A stretch of DNA of 64,000 nt from Lagopus muta (lineage: Eukaryota; Chordata; Aves; Galliformes; Phasianidae): assembly GCF_023343835.1 (NCBI RefSeq), contig NC_064433.1, forward strand, positions 138,163,957 to 138,227,956. The letters run 5' to 3'. Below are positions 1 to 15,245 of the stretch, piece after piece. The translations under genes were made by a program, and so were the position numbers. The first letter of the stretch is position 1. The number at the start of each line of letters is the position of its first letter. A model generated the notes under the pieces. That model worked only from the letters and a program-made list of their open reading frames with translations, had not been told where the DNA came from and did no database searches.

Positions 1-3000
1 CAAAAATGCAGAATTACCACCGTACTTATCAGACTTTGCACCTATGTATCAAGCAATTACTAGGTGTAAGTTGACTGAAGAGTAATTTAGGTTGCCCAGA
101 TAGCATGCCCTGTGGATATAAGCAGACTCCATCCCAGAGAGCATTCAGTGTCAGTTACGAATGTTCCCCCTTTGCTCTCCTATTAACTCATGTCCTGCTC
201 GTGAGATGTTCCAGCGACCATCCAAGAACTGAACATAGATTTCTCTTGATAAAAGCCAAGAAGTGTCGAGATGTGGGAAATGCTTTAACAAGCAAAAAGG
301 GTGTGACTACGCTACCTCTTATCAGCACCCTCCAGTGCACCCCTTCAGTATGAGCCCAACAGACCCTGCACTGTTTTTTTTTTGCTGTCACACTTTTCTA
401 TACTCTGCACACACCACAATATAGAGGCCTACTTCAGTAGACTCCAAGTCTTTTTGCATTACCTTTGGCACAAGGGAAACCTTAGTAAACGACTTGCTTT
501 TAATGAACTTTAAGCAACTGCCAGTGTGTTTCAGGGCTCCAGAGTTAACACAGGTCTTAAAGGAGACCAGAGTTCTTAGAGAAGTGAGATTCATATCACC
601 CAGACCAGGAAGAAAGACATTTTCTCTGGATATCTAGATGAATATGGTGTGCAGATTCATGCTGGCATATGCAAGGGTGCACCCACTCATCAATCCTCCC
701 CATCTTCCTCCCACAAAGATAACCCAACAGCAGCCATGTCAAATGCCATGACATGCAGCTGAGCACCTCCTGCATGCAGCAAACTGTGTTGAGCTTGTAC
801 AGCACAGTGCAAAAGCCAGTCTGCCAAAGGCCACGGGCTAGATGGATGAGGACTGCAACAAGCACACAAGTGATCGACTGGCCTGGCACAAATCATCTGC
901 ATTTCACTGTGTGACCCAACCGCCCCAGGAATCAAAGAGAGAGATTTCTGGAACTTACTTCAGAAGAACTGACATAAAATTCAGCCGATATTCCCAAGTT
1001 AAAAGTGGAAATGATTCAGTGTGCATTCTGAACGCAGACTTGCAACAGAGCTACGAATGTACATTTGTTCAGCTTCTGGAGCTTGTTCTAGTATTGCATT
1101 TGCTTCCACCAGTCACAGAGCATCTTGTATCAGCATTGCATAAGTTTGAGGCTGAAGGCTTTTTTAATACTATGTGCCCAATAGCAGATTTGTGTGCAAA
1201 AAACCAAAATCGTGTACATAAAGTTCATCTCCTCTCCAGTCTAGCTATTCCAGGACAAATGGAATAATATGAAGCCTGTTTCAGTACTTTCCCCTACTCC
1301 ACTGCTTACAATCTCATTGTAAATTGTGTATACCATGCTAAGGCACTGTGTAAGCTTTTCTCAATTGCTGTAATCTGGTCATAACTGCCTGCACTCTCTG
1401 GATATCTGGAATCCCATGTGCAAATAAATGGCAATGCTAAAGGCAAATCTGCCTGAATTTGCTCCTTTTTTTTTTTTAAAGGCTAGCTAAGCCCAAAGAC
1501 ATACTGATGACTCCTCATTACTCACCTTTGTTGTTTACAAGGTGCCTCAAGAAAGGTGACTCATTCCCAACAGGCTTTTTATATTACTGTGATATTACTG
1601 ATGTTGATGTCTTTGAAGGCAGACACTGCATCAGAAACTGCGAGTTTTGGATGCATCTCTTAATTGCTCTAAAAATCTTCAAGCAAAGGCAGCAGAGTTT
1701 TTACCTTGTTTGCAAAGGTGTTAAAAGTCACACTGGTAGTAAAACCTCAAAAAAATACCTATTCTGATTGCTTCCCTAGTATCTTGGTAATTGGCTAGGA
1801 GACCTCGTTCATTTGAACATATTGTACTTGTTTGCTTCATCTGACTTACCCATTACTCCAACTCCTTATGTTGAAAGATAATGCAGATATTGCTATTTCA
1901 TGGCAACATATCATAGATGGCCCAGTGCCACTCCTGCAGATTTTGGGGAAATGCTACCTACTGACTACATTAGAATCATTTTCTGAAACGAAAGAGCTTG
2001 CTGGTTATGAATATCCAGAAGGAATAGCTCTTCAAGACCAAAGGTGTGTATCTCTGACTTCAAGCAACGTCTTCTCATACCAGAACATGAACGCACTGAA
2101 AACGTCATTCCTCAGCAGTTACGTCCAACTGTGTACTGCATTTTCTCAATCCAAGCAACTACTTAGAGACTTTATTCCTTGACACATCACCTTCCATTTA
2201 ATTGAATAGGCGCTCTTCCCCATCAGGAATTTATTTAGCTTGGAACAACTAGATCAAGTGGCATATCTTAGACATGTTTAGCTTCAGAGTAAACACGTTA
2301 ATGCCTCCAATCCCAGGAGAACTGAAATGGTGGCTGGACAGTAAGTACTAAAGCAAATGCTACGGAGTGACAATGTTGTTGTTATTTATTTTATTCTTAT
2401 CAGATTTTAAAATGTTGCTTTGGTCTCATTTCCACTCTCACTCCCTGCAGTTAAGCACCAGTTAAGCCCATGTTTTTCTGGCTCACTGTAAACCATGCTT
2501 ATTAGAACAAAACACAGTTTCATGAAGATGTCTTCAGCGATGGTCTATAGAGTCCCTATTCCATTGCTGGTACAGGAACAAAGGAGGTTTGAGTACAGAA
2601 TGCTCAATTTCTCTTCAGTATGAGTTTAACAGAATGTCCACAGCAAGGCAACAGGATATTCTCTCATGTTATTCATGCAGTTATTTAAGATTTGAAAAAG
2701 ATTTCTTCATATAGCCACCAAAAATATCTTCAAGGTATTATCCTAACATTGCTGGCAGAGAAAGAAGCAGCATCCTCATTGCACTGGACTGAATATGAAT
2801 CCCTCAGATTCATTCCCACCTGACATTCTTGTATAATCTAACAGTTCCCCTTGGAAAGGGATCCTGGATATTTAGTGTACATTCACTTCATGTTACAGAC
2901 ACGATCTATACCAATTCAGAAACCTTGCTGTATCAAATTTATTTCATCCATCTTGCTTAGTAAACCATTTCTGCAGAATGAGTGAATCCCAAAGTGGAAA

Positions 3001-3328
3001 ACTATCATCAGAACATCTGGGCTTCTTCGTGGATTAAAATATTATGTGAAAATATTACGAGAAGAAAGCGAGGAAAGCAGGAGCTAATTTCAGCTTCTGC
3101 TCTTCTACATGTTATTCTTGGTGTCGTGTAACTACAGCACTCTCTGGGAACAGAAATTTCTGAAGACGTCAAGATGATGACAGGGGGAACTGAGATCGTA
3201 TGACATGTGTACACTCTTCAAAGAATGGAACAACGGTATTTACCTGCTTCTTGTATCAATGCTTAATTTAGATATGATAGTGAGTTTGTGAATAACACTC
3301 GACATCCACTCTGAAAGGCTTTAAAACG
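1..3328 (-). other. ANKRD10: ANKRD10 intron 4 (partial)
   Basis: This is AT-rich, unique-looking sequence with no recognisable exon on either strand. I looked for the remaining ANKRD10 C-terminal coding sequence on the minus strand and did not find it. Open frames of up to 141 codons on the plus strand (842-1267 and 1832-2182) have no family signature. No CR1 copy was recognised. The nominal intron begins at the exon 4 donor (3372); the part from 3371 to 3329 is discussed under exon 4 and the poly(A) signal. Confidence 0.8.
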
Positions 3329-3334
3329 TTTATT
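3329..3334 (-). terminator. ANKRD10: Possible intronic poly(A) signal AATAAA downstream of ANKRD10 exon 4
   Basis: On the minus strand, exon 4 read-through meets a TGA at 3357-3355. AATAAA follows 20 nt later (3334-3329), and a T/G-rich stretch (GGATGTCGAGTGTTATT) lies about 15-40 nt beyond it. This is the arrangement of a usable intronic cleavage site and would give a 237-residue short isoform ending VKGMG. It may also be a chance hexamer in AT-rich DNA. Confidence 0.45.
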
Positions 3335-3357
3335 TTCCTCTCTCAGCAACAGTGTCA

Positions 3358-3645
<288 letters not shown>

Positions 3646-6600
3646 TTACACTCATTCATCAATCTAGCTTGTTGCTGCTGCTGCCCTTACTGACTATCTA
3701 TCTGCTGGCGATGAGAGAAAACATACACTTAGTAAATTTCCATTAAGAAATTAGTTATCAATCATAGTTTATAACTAACTTAACTTTTCTCACATACATC
3801 TGTCTTCTAAGCAAAATTTGGGAGACAATACACTTTAAAATAAAATCAATATACTATGTGCTTTAAGAAAAAAGCATCTTCCTATTTAAACTTCTCAAAA
3901 TGCTTTAATCTAAAATAGTCTGAAGTACCTGGCTTTTTACATAAACTTCAGACTAATTAAAGCCTTGAAATTAACCATCTATGATCTTCTGCAGTTTATT
4001 TTGTAATCTATATCTTGAGTAAAAGATCAAATACTTGAAACAAACTTAACACGACTTGGCAATTGTCCATGGCATTCTGGTTTCTAAGGTAACAATAAAA
4101 TATACACACATAAAGAAAAAAAAGACAAAGATGCTATACTTAGTTATGCTTTGCTTATAGGATTTTTTTTTCTGGTTTGTTTTTCATTTCAAAGTGTGTG
4201 ACATCATAAGTGTTGGGACTTGCTTTCTTATTTGTATCAAGACTTTCTCCATGTACAAGAGAAATGATACCGGAATTTGAATACTCCAAAGCATCAGGAA
4301 TATTATAAATGAAAACGGGTAAGATACACAGACTTATGAAGTTTAATTTGAAAAAGAGTGCAGTTATCACTTGTATTTAAACAAACATACATGTCTGTGC
4401 ATAGAATACAGAAGAATAAGGAAATGTGAATAAGTGGTGACAAGAGGGCTAAAAACAACAATACATCTTTCCTAATTTTTTTTCCTCCTTTCCAATACAA
4501 CAGAAAATGGATTTGTATCTGGGCCGTAAGTAATTCAGACAAGTTCATTACTTGAAAATACAGACACAGACTAGCCACAGAATAAGAATTTAGAGACTGA
4601 CAAGACCTAATCCTTCTGTTGAAACTCATATGAAACAGAAATCAACTTATTTCAGCTCATGTGAAGAGCACAAAGAACAAAGCTTAGCTTTTCTTCCTAG
4701 AACGTTGCAAACAAACATAACACAATGCAACAAAAACTTCAGGAACATCAACTTGAAAAGTAACCATTTTGAACAAAAACAATAGCTCAGTTATTTCTAA
4801 TCCACTTTATATTTGCTGGCCCCTGAAAGGCACTGAAATAAATTTAGACAAGTGTGCAAGGCTGCATAAACCAAATTTTGAGAAAGGTTTGTTTCCCAGA
4901 AAAAAAAAAAGAAGAAAGAGATGTGATCTGAAGTTTCACCTATTTTATAATGTAATGAACCTACTAAGATTTTTTTACAGATCTCTCCCCTTCCCATATC
5001 CTAAAAAGTTTGTTCCTAATACATGAAGAAAAACAGGAATATTTTAGAATGGGCTGAAGCACACTGGATGTAACGTTCTTGATTCTGACAGCTTAGAACT
5101 TTCTCTCTTAAAAATCTGAATTTAACCTATAATTTTCAAAATAACTCCTTCTGTCAGGAAATCAGTGATTAAAAAAACCAACACAAATCAAATAAAGAGA
5201 TATTACAGGATCTAGATGACTAGAAACTTGCTGGCCATCTGCTACATAAGAAGAAAAAAAGAGAAAAAAAATTTCATTATAGAAATGAGAATAGAAATTG
5301 TTCCCTGCACTGACTACACAAGACACAATAAGGAGCTCCATTTCTTATATGCAATCCATCTCTATACCGGTCCTTGATTATAAACTCTAATAATGTAAAT
5401 TATTAGAAGGAAATCAAAGTAATCAAAGATTAATTTTGGTATTAAGAATAGTATATATGATGTGGATTGCACTGTCAAAATATCAGAAGGAAACTCAGAG
5501 AGGTAATTACTATATTGGAGTAAGTTTTCAACTACCTCAGTTATTAGAACGTCTCTTAAGAAATGCTTCATTTCTCACAGCTGCTTATGGGAAGAATTTG
5601 AACACATAAAGGGTATTAAAGTAACATGAAGAGGGGCTGTGAAAGAAAAGCAGTAAAAAACAGCTTTGGACAGCACAGATGGAATACCTCCGAAATTTTT
5701 ATTTCTTGAAAAACCTTTTTTTCCTCCTATCCTCCATTTTTTATAAGTTAAAAATCCCTTCAGTTCTAGCTTTGAGCTGATTATCGCCAACCTTGAAATG
5801 GTTGAAGCTCAAAGAAACTCAAAATATACTATCTGATATTCAATCTTCAGGCAAGATATCCCTTTGTTTCTTCTCATCACGCCGCAAATGTGACAGCTCT
5901 ATTTCTCTATTACTCATTATTTAAAACCTAGCAGGGCTGTTTTTTTGAAGAAGAAGAAAAAGAAGATACTGCACCTGAGGACAGTTTTGTTTCAGGTCTC
6001 TTTAAACTAGGCTACCTAGCTAAAATAAGATCAAGGAAATAACTAGCTAGATAGATTGGTATTTTTCAAAATCATTTTACAAAACAGCTGCCAGCAACGA
6101 AAGTATGGAAGGATGGAAGAAGTAATATTAAAGAAAAGAAAATCAGGCTAAGCCTTGTGTGCATTATGTGCATTTCACAACTAGTCATCTACTAAATTGC
6201 ATTTGCTGACTTGGTACTATTATTTTCTAAAGGTTTATCAAATTTCTATCAAAGCAGATATGTTCCAAAAAAGTAACAGTGAGAACTACAGCTCTGAAAA
6301 CATAATTCCACTTACTGGCACTTACTCCACACAGAAATATGTCCAACACAATTCTGTTGCAGTGCTGACAAACATAAGAAAAAACTGACTATACCTTACT
6401 GAGGATCAAATGCAGCTTTTGGTAGGTTGTTACGTAGTTGATGCATTGTACACTTAGAAGGCACATGCATGTCACCATTTCCAAAGAAATTCATGAACTT
6501 GAATAAACAAATAAGTCCTGTTATCCTGTTAAGATTACTTAGCCTTCATTTTGCTTTGCAGTTCATTCACTATCTGTACTCTTATTCTGGCAGATAAATT

Positions 6601-9600
6601 AGAAGTATGATGTTATTTACCCTCAACCTTCTTTATGGGCTGAAAGCCAGGCACTGGAAATAAGGACATATTATTTACCTCAAAGCACAGAATGAGATGC
6701 TAACTCCAAAGCAAAGTAAGAAAAATACAATTGGAAAGATAGTTTTTCATACTATAAAGTTATTACAAATAGAAAAAAATTCACAAGAAAAATTGAAAGA
6801 AATCTGGATGCAGAGAAGTAGGTGACCTTGAGGTTCCTTGACAGATTACATTTAACAACTGAATTATTCTGTAGCGACAAGCATTTCATAAATGAGCTGA
6901 AAATATGCACTATTAAGAGTTAAAGCTCTGACTTTCGTATATATGTTTATTCACATACCTTACACAGTGCTCAAATAAGAAAACACTCTTACAAACCAAT
7001 TCTTCTTCATCCATCAATTGATGTCCTCAAGGCAGTCTTCAAAACTAATTTTGGCATGAAGGGGACTCTCATTTTAATCTGCTTTTCTCCCTCCAGTTGA
7101 CATCACAACCGATATCAAAGCAACTATGAAGACGATGCTACTGAAACTGAAATTTTAGGAAGAGGCTGACCATATACCTAATTCATTCTTCAAAAGCAAG
7201 GGAACAACTACCCTGGCCAAACAGGACTGGAATATAGAAATGTAAAATTAACTTTCAATTCAGCTTTGGTTTAGGAAGATTTTTTTACTATCTCAATTCA
7301 AACCCAGTTGTTGTTTTGAGAAGCTCACTAGAGGAAGGAGAAAAATCAGAGGCAAGCTCTCAGAAAATACAGAAGATAATTCCATCATCATGAGCTACAG
7401 AAAAAAACAGAAAAAATAACTTGGAATTGCTTAAGTGCACCTTTTTGTAAGAAGGATTTACTTCAAGATAATTTAAAAATGCCTTGCTCTTAGAAGGATC
7501 TGTAGAAAGAAAAGATGAAGACCTGTTGTTCTTGCACTTAATTATGAATTATACTGAAGTGACATAAAAAGAACTTGATTCTAAGTTGTTCTATATAAAT
7601 GTGTTAAACTTATTGAAGGAAAAAAGCAAGTACATTTTAATGCATTTTTGATATTTACTACTTGAAATACACCATCTTCCACTTATAATGTCACATACCT
7701 TGAAAACCAAAACAAATGTTTGCCATAAAAGTCAACATTAAATCTCTTTGAAAAAACATTCATTACGTAGAAAAAGCTAAACGTAAAATTTTTAAATAGT
7801 GATCACATCACCTCCAGCTTACTTGTGTTTTTGTTAATGCCATGCGACAATCTAAGAAATAAACCACAGTTTTTGTATATCAATGTAATATCTGTTAAAA
7901 ATACTGATCTCAATTATCTATTGTTAGTTTACAAATAAAGTAGATAATCGTAAATTAGGGTAAGCAAAGCATGCAAATCTATAGATTCTATATCTGAATT
8001 CCTAGATTAGCATTAAAACCAATCACCGCAACAAATACCTCAACAGTATGCCTTGTGTGCAGAAAGGAAGCGATACTGAACATTCAATGCCACAACTGTA
8101 AGGTTTTCGGAGAAGCACCTGTGGCAGTTTCAGCAGTTTCTATATGGAATGCTCCCCCTTTCTAGGATTACTTGAAAAAATCAAGTCAATTCGAATTACG
8201 TAGCTGTAAAACATTGACATGTGTAGTTTTCACAGTTTCAGAATCTTCTGTTTGATTTAAACGGGCAATGGTGCATAAACAGGAAACTTATAATCATAAG
8301 GGATCACATATTTGCAGGCAACAATATGATTAAAAGTTACATTAACATACATAAAGTGCTGTAGCACATTATTCATTATGTAAGCCATTATCATGTGACC
8401 ACCTTAACAACAAGATACTACGCCTTTTATGCCTTTAAAGTATTATTACTTTCATCCTGAAACCCATTTGCCAGTTCTTCACTGAAATTTATATAGAATA
8501 AATTAAAATTACCAGTCAACCCATGGCTTCAATCACTTAAATTTAGTAGGCTGTATCTCAAAAGAATTAGTAACTATTCCTATATAAAAATTAGCAGATA
8601 CAAGGATTAAAACAAAAGGAGAAAGAAAAAAAAAAGATCAGAACACGAAAACGCCCACAGTGAGAAAAAAGTTTCCTATAAACACCAGCATACTAGTCTA
8701 AAATTTCTACAGCAAAGTGATTTTAGAAGACTAAACTTTAACTGTTTTAACCCTTTGGTGTCCAAATACAGAAGTTGCAAAATAGTTTTAAAACTTTTTT
8801 CAGATACCAAGATAAAAATATTCTTAACCAAACAGATGCGTGCCATTGCTGGGGACAGCTATAAGAAATCTAAAAATCCATGCTAGAATTACATCTTGGG
8901 CATCTACAAAAGCACAAGTTGGTGCCAAGTTTTTATTTCACAACAAAGTGAGGCAGCTGAAATCATTTTAGACCTTTCCAAATCCTGGTTGAGTTTCTCA
9001 GACATCCTCCAAAATCATAACGTGGTGAGTATCCTGGAAAGAAGGAAGCTCTCTGTGAAGCCTTTTTTTCTTCCCATCTTAGTGTCACAGTTCACAAAGG
9101 ATCACGTAGCTGCACCTACTGACACAAGAAAGAACTAACTAACCACGATATATCACATTGGAAATACTACAGTCATCACCATCCAACGGTGATTTACTGC
9201 CTTGGTTTCTGGCTTAAGTGCTTTAAGAAAGACCTAAAACAGTGGACTTCAATTTTCAGTATCTCTTGTGGAAAACGTGAGTCATTCCCACGTAAACTTT
9301 TGCCTGAAGAATATACCACTGTCTGACTTTGCCTGCTAGCAGCAGTTAACAGTAATTTTTAATTTATACCCTACTATGTAAGAGAGAATTCCTAACACAA
9401 CTCACAAAAGGTATAAACGAATAAGTTAACCTTTAAAAAGATACAAAAAACAGAAGAGATCTTCACCACTGAAGTGAAAATGAAGGCTTCCTAGGTAGAG
9501 GTAACTAGCAACAACACCTTTCAATTAAGTGTCCTGTTAATACTGTAGCCTCTAAGTCAAAGACAATACAGCCAGACAGCCATGAAAATCAGATCTAACA

Positions 9601-12049
9601 CTGATGCTGCTATTATGTCTCTACAACCAGATCTCCAGTGCTTGCAGTAGGAAAGCATTATAGAAGACCATTAAGGAAAAGTTCAGATCAGACTCTGACT
9701 TAAAAAGATCAAGTCTTGTAATGCAGATTTTGAAAGGTGCCTCTGATAGCAAATACAATCACCTTGTCTTTATATTAATTGAAAGGCAAATACAGCCTAA
9801 AATTTGAAAAAGTAAGAAAGCAAGCTTCTTTGAAATGTGCCAAATACAGAAGAAAGTTCAAGAGAGTTAGTAGAAAAAACATGGACTTTTGCTTGGGAAA
9901 ACTAAATAGAGAGATATTCTTTTTAAACAGATATTTTTGTGCCAAAGGGAAGAAAATATCAGGAATGAAAGAACTAATCAGATGGACTTGCTATTTCTCA
10001 GTAGTAGACATGAAGAGAGAAAGATTTTTCAAACTACAATAAAATGTTAAATTTTTGTGACTTGATGCTCTCACTCACACAGAAGTTTTTTTTGGATTAA
10101 GAAAATACTGATGCACATGGAACATGCAAATGGAAGCTTCAAGTTTGTTCAATTTACACTGTCTTTCACACTAAGGAAGGCTTATCTACCACATACCAGC
10201 AACATCTTGCAGAATACATAGCTAGAATGTTTCATACAAATTCCTTCTAAGTAATTGCTCCCAAAACTCTTCAAAAGGCTCGCTAACCCTCCATGCAATG
10301 AGATACAACCCGTAGCATAAGTCACACAGCAATAGAAAATCCTTTCTGACCAACCTGAACATGTTTTGGGCCTATGGTTTGTTTTTTTTTTTTGGTCCAA
10401 GTCCAAAAGACTTGCTGAGCTACGATCAACTGAACTGAAAAGACCCAAACTTGAATAGCAAACAAAACCCATATCAACACATTCACAACCAAAGGTGAAC
10501 CACAACTCATTTGCTCTAACAATTCTCCAATCACAAACTCAATCAAAATTTATCAGCAGATCAAACATGCCATTCATACAGATCATCCCCACCATCAGTG
10601 TCAAGACCAACCATCAGAACCGATAAGACTGTTGTATTTGGGAACATACTGTATCCTTGTTTCTTTCACTGTGTTTAATACATCTTCTACCCAAGTTCCT
10701 CTTTGAAACACTGGCCTCTCACCTACTTGCTGTAACCAAGAATAGTTTATTTTACAGAAAAAAAAGACGTGTCTGAAAGGAAGCTGCACAGGAAGGAAAA
10801 TCACTTCCAATAACAGAAACAAGCAAACAACAACCTTGTCAGAAATCTAAGCTACTGAGATTTAAAATTCTTACTAACACATTATTTTTCTTCACCCAGT
10901 TCTTTTGGACTGAAGTCAATAAAACTACCAGAACTCACAGAGGCTTGTCACTAATGACTAAGCTCTCCTGTGAAGCTGGATTATAACCCTGTGTTCTTTC
11001 TTTACATTTCAGAAGGGTCACAAAATATCACTGCTTTAATGAATTTACTCATAAGAAGTGCAACTTCTTGCACTTTTCTCTATTCCTGAGCTTCTATCAA
11101 CAACTGCTTCCACTAAGAATATTCCACTCTGAAACTGAACATGAATTATTGAATTTGCCTCAGCTTGAAGTAGTCTGAGCTTTAAAAGTACCAAACAGAT
11201 TGTATATCAATATACTAACTAACCAATTATTATAACTCTTATTTCTAAACAGTAAGAAGCAGAAGCATTATTTTCAAGATAGGGTTCAAGACCGTAAGAA
11301 AGTCGATGTTGCTTTTTCTATAGTAAATCAATAGGACAGCTTTGAATGTACAACCATGACATAATAATGACTGTTCACATCACACATATTGTAACACCAC
11401 AAAGAGACCACAGACATATATTTAAAATTGGGTCGTTGACTAGCTATGGAAACAAGCACGTGATGAAAAAGTAACAAGTTTCTGCTAAATTTTTAAGAGA
11501 CTGGGAAGAAACCCAGAAACATGCAGCCTTACTTTCCAACAAGCACAAATGAACCAAAACAGATGGCTAAAAAATGAGAGAACAGGCCGTAAGTTTCCCT
11601 GATAAGGAAGCTGACAGAAGTAGTAATGAAGCAATTGCTGATTTCTACTTTGTTTATCCTCCTGCAATGTACATAGTTCTGCCTGTCTGCTAAAGGGACA
11701 GAAGAGATTTCGAAGAAATTTCAAAAAGTAAAGAAGTCTCAGAGGTAACAAGAACAAAAGCTGAGATACTGTAGGAGTAGCCATAATCAAGATTTGAAAA
11801 ATGTCCTATGACCAGAGCATGGGAAATCCAAACAGAGAAGTACCTCTTCAGGGTCTTGCAGCATCCCCTCATGGCACAGCAAAGTGATTTTTCCAAAAAC
11901 CTTAAGATTTCTGGCAAGAAAATATGAAGATTCCTACCTCAGTATTCAAGTACCTTGATCAACAAAACCCTGGAATGACCTAGTAATCATGCTCAACTGG
12001 ATGCATGTCAAGTCACACAGAATATCCCAAGTTACAAGGGACTGACAAG

Positions 12050-12195
12050 GATCACTGAGCCAGCTCCCAGTCTTGGTAGCACAGGGGCTTGTAGAGGTGG
12101 CTTCTGCAAGAGGAGGCAAGAGGCTGCTTCATGCTGAACCTGCTCCAGATGGCTCCAAAGGGCCCAGCACAGGCACAGCTGAGCCCATCCTAATC
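12050..12195. repeat. Possible decayed dispersed repeat, family unknown
   Basis: This GC-richer island of about 145 bp in AT-rich intron DNA contains wording such as gctccagatggctccaaaggg and caggcacagctgagcccatc. That vocabulary is reminiscent of avian interspersed repeats. No terminal structure was seen, so the assignment rests only on composition and vague similarity. Confidence 0.25.
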
Positions 12196-12467
12196 CATAA
12201 GGTACATCTCTCTATCCCAAAGAAATACTGCATTTGAAACTTCTCTCCTAGCTCCAAACAAATTCACTCTGTAATGCACAACTGTCCAAATGACAGTTCC
12301 AGAAGATCTTTTATTCAGAAATATTCAAACTTGCTGTACGAGTGAACTGTATGGAAACACAGACATGGAGAGAAACAATTAAGTTCAAATTATTATAATT
12401 AACAGCTGCCTTTTCCTACTTTCTTTTAGTTAATAGTGTCCTGCTTTAATAGCTGATCTTTGTATTT

Positions 12468-12490
12468 TATATATATATATATATACACAT
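12468..12490. repeat. (AT)n microsatellite
   Basis: An alternating AT run grades into ACACATATG, inside ANKRD10 intron 3. Confidence 0.85.
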
Positions 12491-15035
12491 ATGTACTGAT
12501 ACAGCCTTTGAAACCATGTAAAAGCCCAGCATTTCAAAAATCATGTAAAAGAGTAAAACAAAACATGGCACCAAGAAGGCTTTTCCTCTTTAAAGAGCTG
12601 TGGATACTAATTTGTCACCATAGCAAATACACAGTTAACCATACATAAATTGCATTAATTATGCCGTTTCAGCGAAAATCCAGCAGTTATTATGGATACT
12701 TTAAAAAAAAAATACTATCCACATTAAAAATCATTTACACAGCAAACCTTTTCACTCATATGAGGACATTGTGACCACCTGCTTCCCCCTCTTCAAGGGT
12801 CCATGAATACCATAGTTAGTGGAGTAACCATTTTTATGGCTGTAGGACATACTGTGCACAGAATATGCTTCAGCTAAAATGAGAAGGTAAATACCACAAA
12901 AAAATCAAAATATTTTCACTAGGGTACAATTATTATTTTTTAATATTACTAAAAAATTTACACAGGAATAGAGTCCCAAATTCTCTCTCATCAATTAGAA
13001 AAACAATGCAAAACTTCATGAAATTTAGAGACTGTAGGATATAGTATTTCTCTGTAAAACTAATACACTAACAAGCCTGAAATGAAGTAACCAGAGCAAT
13101 TCAGGTGAGACAATTATTTTATCCTTACTAGACTACCATCAATATTCTTCAGCTTCCAACGCAACCAAACAAGTGAAGTACATGGGAATAGACACCAATA
13201 TCAAAGATTACACTAGTCCAAGTAACTTCATTGTAACAGCAGTGTTTCAATAATTATTCATTAGTAGAAAATAGCATTTTGAAGATGCTACAAAAATCAG
13301 GAAATCAATATAACCATTACAGATATGGGTCCAGTTTTCAAATCCAGGTGACCCAAAATTGAATCATCAGAGAAATACTTATCAATTTGGCCCAATTTAA
13401 CATACTGACACTGAAAACTGCATTCCATGGAATAAATCTCCGACCCCAGTCAGTCAATTAGCTATCTCTCTTAGGTGACAGCAGCAGAATTTCATCCAAG
13501 TCTTGTTGCTCTAAATGAGAAAGAAACATGGGGTGCTCCGCAAGCCTATTGCATTGGCATCATTGATTTTATGGTTTCCTGGATAGAATCTCATACTTTA
13601 TTTATCTATAGAACCTATGAGGTCTATCCTACTGTAACATAGATAGAATTCAAAGTTAGAAAACAGTGAATTCAAACAATTTCCTTTTCACTAAAACTGC
13701 TATAAAATCTACGTCATTTCTGCTGCCAAGAGCTTTGGTCAAAGGCAAGAAACACATCCCAAGGTTTCTGACTGTGGCTTGCAGATACAATGTTTAAGGG
13801 AGCAAAATCCGAATTATGTAAATTTAAGCTGCAGCCACAAATCCAACCTCAGCCATTCATCCCCTATTTTTTAAAGTCCTATGGATGTAACAGCTTCTCT
13901 TCATTTACATCAGACTCAAGTCACATATTTCATGTTGTTTATGCACTTCTTTTGCCTGGAAACTTTCTAAAAACCACAAGATCGTATGCTAATTGATGAT
14001 GATAATTAAGGTTTGCTCAATTCCACAGTAAATTTAAATTCATTTATCAGAAAGCATCTGGAAGCGAGTGCAAAATGGGAATTTATTAATTTATTAATGA
14101 TTTAATGAACTTGACAATAATTTACCTGACAGCTGCATGAGTTATTTCAGTGTCATCATCTGTGAAGAACATCTTTTCATATAAAATTACTTGTTGATTA
14201 CTATTAACATAAAAGGTTCTCTATTTCCTGAATGCTCTACGATACCACTGAAAATGTTAAAAATTTATGGTAGATTTATCAGGGCAGCATTACAAAACAG
14301 TAAGATGGAAACCAAAGGGTAAAACAAGGAGTTAACTACATGATTCTTACTTCACTTTCAACTCAATAGTTTCACATTGCAGGTCAAAATACAACAATTA
14401 GTTACCATTTAAGATAAAAAGTCTAGTTCTAATTAAAACAAATGGCTAAAGTATTTACATTATAAGCCATAGAGCTTATACTCAACATTTCTAGGTGAAA
14501 ACTGCATCCATTTTGTCCATGCTGTAAGTTGCAAAAGTTTGTGAGATTTTCTGAATGTTTTTGCAGTACATAAACCTTTAAAGAAAAAAGTTAAAAGGGC
14601 AAATATACACGATTTACTAGCAAACAGTATTTAACTGCAAAAAGTGTGCTATTTTGCACGTTTTTGCATTGTTTTCGGCATTTATTTACCAGTGTAAGGT
14701 GTCAATTGATTGTAAAAAAAAAACAAAATCAACAAACTACATAAAGTGTACAGTTTGGGGCCATCTCACAGAAGTGGGATACATTTTTTAATACATCACT
14801 TAAATACAATACTAATATAGCACACTGGTATCACTTCAGTAAGGTAAACTTTATTACTAGACATGCAAAACATCTTGGGCTTTACTACAGTTGAACATGT
14901 CTAGCTGTCTTTTAATCAGGTGGCTGCTGTTTTGAGTTTTCTTTCTGATATTAGTATCTATGTTTACCAGTCTAAGTTAGTCAGCTAAACGCACAACAAT
15001 CAACAACAACAACAAAAAACCAACCACCTCACTTA

Positions 15036-15245
<210 letters not shown>

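Noticed and set aside
842-1267. 141-codon plus-strand open frame left of ANKRD10 exon 4
   Set aside because: No domain, family resemblance or splice context; frames of this length are expected by chance across six frames of 64 kb. It lies antisense in ANKRD10 intron 4.
1418-1432. Plus-strand AATAAA as a gene end
   Set aside because: No plus-strand exon upstream of it; single hexamers are frequent in AT-rich DNA.
11283-11300. ggttcaagacc resembling a tRNA B box
   Set aside because: No A box or acceptor-stem pairing at the correct distance.
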